A DNA stretch of 64,000 bases from Mycolicibacterium chitae (lineage in GTDB: Bacteria > Actinomycetota > Actinomycetes > Mycobacteriales > Mycobacteriaceae). The stretch lies in assembly GCF_900637205.1 (NCBI RefSeq), contig NZ_LR134355.1, positions 2,232,001-2,296,000 on the forward strand, given 5' to 3'. Below, in pieces: positions 61,061 through 64,000 of the stretch; position 1 is the first letter of the stretch, and each line of letters opens with the position of its first letter. A program made the position numbers and the translations under genes. The notes beneath the pieces are model-generated. The model did no database searches. It saw only the letters and a program-made list of their open reading frames with translations, and was not told the DNA's origin.

Positions 61061-62412
61061 GGATGACCAGACCCTTCTCCGAACGTAATCCGCTCGTCAT
61101 CGGCGCCATCGGCCTGGTTGTGGTCGCGGCAGTCGTGGCGGGAGCACTCGGAAACCAGATGTTGCCGTTTGTCAATCAGAATGAGAAATACTCGGCCTAT
61201 TTCGAGGATGCCGGCGGTCTCTTCACGGGTGCCACCGTGCAGGTGTCGGGTTATCCCGTTGGCAAAGTGACCGATATCGAACTCGAGGGCCCAGGCGTGC
61301 TGGTCACGTTTGACGTGCCCGGGGACATCCACATGGGTGAGCGGACCGAGGCTGCCATCGCAACCAAAGGGTTGTTGGGAACCAAGGAGCTCGATGTGGT
61401 CCCGAGTGGCGAGGAGCAACTGAGCGGACCGATTCCTCTGGATCGGACCACATCGCCTTACCAATTGCCGGACGCGCTGGGCGATCTGGCGGCGACCATC
61501 AGTGGCCTGGACACCAACCAGCTCTCTGACTCCCTGTCGACACTGGCAGAGACTTTCGCTGACACGCCGCCACAGTTGCGCGACGCTGTTCAGGGTGTCG
61601 CACGATTCGCCGACACCTTGAACAACCGCGACGAACAACTGCGCTCGTTGTTGGATAACGCGGCCAAGGCCACCGACGTACTGGCACAGCGCACCGACCG
61701 GATCGTCAGTCTCATCAAAGACACCGACGCGTTGCTCGTCCAATTGCGTTCTCAGAGTGCGGCCTTGGACCAGCTGTCCATGAACATCTCCGCGGTTTCC
61801 CAGCAGCTCAAAGCGTTCATCGCCGAGAACCGTCAAGAACTGAAGCCGGCGTTGGACAAGCTCAACGGGGTCCTCACCATTGTGGACAACAGGAAAGAGC
61901 GTATCCAGGAGGCAGTCAAGGGCCTCAGTACGTATGCGCTGTCGTTGGGCGAGACGGTGGCTTCAGGCCCGTTCTTCAAGGCCTACGTCGTCAATCTGTT
62001 GCCGGGACAGTTCGTTCAACCCTTCGTCGATGCAGCGTTCTCCGATCTGGGTCTCGACCCGAACGTGCTGCTTCCCTCGGAGCGCACCGACCCGCAGGTG
62101 GGTCAGCCCGGCACCCCCGCATTGCCGGTGCCGTATCCACGCACGGGTCAGGGCGGTGACCCCAAGTTGACTCTTCCCGATGCCATCACCGGCAACCCAG
62201 GGGATCCGGGGTGCGGGCCGCCTGGGATCCCGCTACCCGGTCCGACCGGTTGTTACCCGTACAGGGCCCCGCTGTCTGCCCCGCCGCCGGGAGGGCCGCC
62301 GCCCGGTCCACCTGCTCCAAACCCGTCGGGCGTGCAGTCCACGACCGAACCCACACCCTCGCCGGTGTTCGTGCCGGCTCCGGGTGAACCGCCGACAGGA
62401 GGCCAACCGTGA
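61057..62412 (+). CDS. mceC: MceC-type protein
   Basis: A 451-residue Mce protein with an N-terminal helix (LVIGAIGLVVVAAVVAGALG), Mce motif GGLFTGATVQVSGYPVGKVTDI, long helical domain and a Pro-rich tail (about 340-451). ATGA overlap at 61057; ATG 61063 is an alternative. It forms part of the A-F hetero-oligomer. Confidence 0.92.
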   Translation: MRMTRPFSERNPLVIGAIGLVVVAAVVAGALGNQMLPFVNQNEKYSAYFEDAGGLFTGATVQVSGYPVGKVTDIELEGPGVLVTFDVPGDIHMGERTEAAIATKGLLGTKELDVVPSGEEQLSGPIPLDRTTSPYQLPDALGDLAATISGLDTNQLSDSLSTLAETFADTPPQLRDAVQGVARFADTLNNRDEQLRSLLDNAAKATDVLAQRTDRIVSLIKDTDALLVQLRSQSAALDQLSMNISAVSQQLKAFIAENRQELKPALDKLNGVLTIVDNRKERIQEAVKGLSTYALSLGETVASGPFFKAYVVNLLPGQFVQPFVDAAFSDLGLDPNVLLPSERTDPQVGQPGTPALPVPYPRTGQGGDPKLTLPDAITGNPGDPGCGPPGIPLPGPTGCYPYRAPLSAPPPGGPPPGPPAPNPSGVQSTTEPTPSPVFVPAPGEPPTGGQP

Positions 62413-63725
62413 GTACGTGGATTCGCAACCCGCGGGTCGTGCTGGCCGCCGTGCTGGTCGCCGTGTTGGTCGCCGCAGGTTTCGTCGTGGTCAAGCTCGC
62501 CGACCATATCGGCAAGATGATGATCGTCGGCTACTTCGAGAACAGCACGGGTCTGTTCGAAGGTGACGACGTACGTATCCGGGGGGTCAACGTCGGCGAG
62601 ATCGACAAGATCGAACCCGAGGCGGAGCGCACGAAGGTGACCTTCTGGGTCGACAGCAAGTACGAGGTACCGGCAGAGGCCAACGCGGTAGTCCTGTCCC
62701 CTCAACTGGTGACCGGCCGGGCCATCCAACTCACACCTCCGTACTCAGGCGGTGCCACGATGACCGGCGGCACCGTCATTCCGCTGGAACGCACTGCGGT
62801 GCCGGTGGAATGGGACGACGTCCGCGCACAACTGGAACGAATCACCGACATGCTGCAGCCGACGGAACCGGGCGGTGTGAGCACCCTGGGTTCCCTGATC
62901 AACACTGCAGCTGACAACTTGCGGGGACAAGGGCCCGAGATCCGCGACACCGTGATCAAGTTGTCGCAGACCGTGTCGGCGCTCGGTGACCACAGCAAGG
63001 ACATCTTCGGCACCATCAAGAACCTTTCGACTCTGGTGACCGCCCTGAGCGACAGCGGAGATCTGCTGAGCCAGTTGAACGTCAACCTCGCGGAGGTGAC
63101 CGGCCTGCTGGCCGATGACCCCAACGAGATCGGGCAGGCTGTGCAGGATCTCAATTCCGTCGTCGGTGACGTGCAGAGCTTCGTGGCTGAGAACCGCGAA
63201 CCGATCGGCACCGCCTCGGATAAGTTGGCATCCATTTCGGCGGCCGTTACCGCGAGTCTTGATGACCTGGAGCAGGTCTTGCACATCCTGCCCACCGCCG
63301 CGTCGAACTTCAACAACATCTACGAACCGGCCAACGGTTCGTTGACCGGGGCGCTGATGGTCAACAACTTCGCCAACCCGATCTCATTCCTGTGCGGTGC
63401 GATTCAGGCGGCGTCCCGCATGGGTGCCGAGCAGGCCTCCAAACTGTGCGTGCAATACCTGGCCCCGATCGTGAAGAACCGGCAGTACAACTTCCCACCG
63501 TTGGGGGAGAACCTTCTGGTGGGCACACAGGCGCGACCCAACGAAATCACCTACAGCGAGGACTGGATGAGACCTGATTACGTTCCGCCGCTGCCGGATT
63601 CGCCGCAGCCGAACCAGGCCGTCTCGGTGCCGGGTGCCCCGCTGGCGGCCGAGGCTGCGCCTTCGACCTCGACCGACCCGACTGCCGGCCTTCCCGGAAT
63701 GATGATTCCCGGCGGTGGCTCGTGA
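62409..63725 (+). CDS. mceD: MceD-type protein
   Basis: A 438-residue Mce protein: N-terminal helix (VVLAAVLVAVLVAAGFVVVKL), motif STGLFEGDDVRIRGVNVGEIDKI, helical domain and a Pro/Ala tail (about 395-438). GTG 62409 overlaps mceC by 4 bases (GTGA). Position A-B-C-D in order supports the call. Confidence 0.92.
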   Translation: MSTWIRNPRVVLAAVLVAVLVAAGFVVVKLADHIGKMMIVGYFENSTGLFEGDDVRIRGVNVGEIDKIEPEAERTKVTFWVDSKYEVPAEANAVVLSPQLVTGRAIQLTPPYSGGATMTGGTVIPLERTAVPVEWDDVRAQLERITDMLQPTEPGGVSTLGSLINTAADNLRGQGPEIRDTVIKLSQTVSALGDHSKDIFGTIKNLSTLVTALSDSGDLLSQLNVNLAEVTGLLADDPNEIGQAVQDLNSVVGDVQSFVAENREPIGTASDKLASISAAVTASLDDLEQVLHILPTAASNFNNIYEPANGSLTGALMVNNFANPISFLCGAIQAASRMGAEQASKLCVQYLAPIVKNRQYNFPPLGENLLVGTQARPNEITYSEDWMRPDYVPPLPDSPQPNQAVSVPGAPLAAEAAPSTSTDPTAGLPGMMIPGGGS

Positions 63726-64000
63726 CCACCGCATTCAAGCGTCGTGCCGTGGCAGTCCTGACCACGTTGGTGGTGTGCGTATCGATGTCGGGGTGCGGGT
63801 GGCGTGGCATCAACTCGCTGTCGCTACCCGGTACCGAAGGCAAGGGCGAGGGCTCCTATCTTGTGCAGGCACAGATGCCCGACGTCAGCAACATCGATCC
63901 GAATTCACGGGTACGCGTCGCCGATGTGACGGTCGGGCATGTGTCGAAGATTGAGCTACAAGGCCAACACGCCCTGGTTTCGATGCGCCTCAACGGTGAC
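63722..64000 (+). CDS. mceE: MceE-type lipoprotein, 5' part (cut by window end)
   Basis: Only the first 93 codons are present. The product has a signal peptide with lipobox MSGC (lipidated Cys25; segment VLTTLVVCVSMSGCGW) and the start of the Mce domain (NSRVRVADVTVGHVSKIEL). MceE is the lipoprotein (LprK-like) of mce operons, anchored on the outer face of the membrane. GTG 63722 overlaps the mceD stop by 4 bases. Confidence 0.9.
   Translation, partial: MTTAFKRRAVAVLTTLVVCVSMSGCGWRGINSLSLPGTEGKGEGSYLVQAQMPDVSNIDPNSRVRVADVTVGHVSKIELQGQHALVSMRLNGD

Overview
The window reads as a chromosome segment of a high-GC mycobacterium, probably an environmental, fast-growing (Mycolicibacterium-type) species. 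Evidence: the gene order recN-steA-mctB-pyrG-Nudix-xerD, then parA-like-scpA-scpB-rluB-cmk-der, matches the Rv1696-Rv1713 neighbourhood of M. tuberculosis; a yrbE-mce operon is present; there are F420-dependent enzymes (fgd, an LLM oxidoreductase); and GTG and TTG starts and 1-8 bp stop/start overlaps are frequent.

Region 1 (1-16.8 kb) is conserved core: DNA repair (recN), cell envelope and division (steA, mctB), CTP synthesis (pyrG), ADP-ribose hydrolysis, XerD, an O-methyltransferase, a thiamine-diphosphate enzyme, the chromosome segregation and ribosome genes, and two TauE/SafE-type membrane proteins. A 36-codon ORF with tandem Cys codons lies just before the second of these.

Region 2 (16.9-26.4 kb) is an integrated mobile element beside a tRNA-Pro(GGG) gene. 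It has a tyrosine integrase with an unusual winged-helix-like insert, a Xis-like HTH protein, a small unknown gene and a 1938-residue TraA-type relaxase-helicase, with a divergent gap that may hold oriT. No coupling protein, type IV secretion genes or replicase are visible, and no right attachment site was found, so the island boundary is open and may lie beyond the window.

Region 3 (27-56 kb) is a large catabolic block. It includes an HSD10-like dehydrogenase, Fgd, Pgi and a short 6-phosphogluconate dehydrogenase (sugar-phosphate and F420H2 supply), an MHS transporter, a PaaK-like ligase, an AraC regulator and an F420-type LLM oxidoreductase. A tightly overlapping run follows: APH-type kinase, ACAD10/11-like acyl-CoA dehydrogenase, alpha-methylacyl-CoA racemase. 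Next come a FadA/FadB pair with a shortened NAD domain, an aldehyde dehydrogenase, a decayed fprA pseudogene, a class I P450 with its [2Fe-2S] ferredoxin, a GAF-LuxR regulator, an acyl-CoA synthetase, an aldo/keto reductase, a zinc alcohol dehydrogenase and a putidaredoxin-reductase-like flavoprotein. Together they look like a hydroxylation -> alcohol -> aldehyde -> acid -> acyl-CoA -> beta-oxidation route for a methyl-branched, probably terpenoid-like substrate. The substrate is inference.

Region 4 (56.9-64 kb) is a mce operon (yrbEA, yrbEB, mceA-mceD and the start of the lipoprotein gene mceE), divergent from the ferredoxin reductase gene. Mce systems import hydrophobic molecules, so this one may supply the catabolic block.
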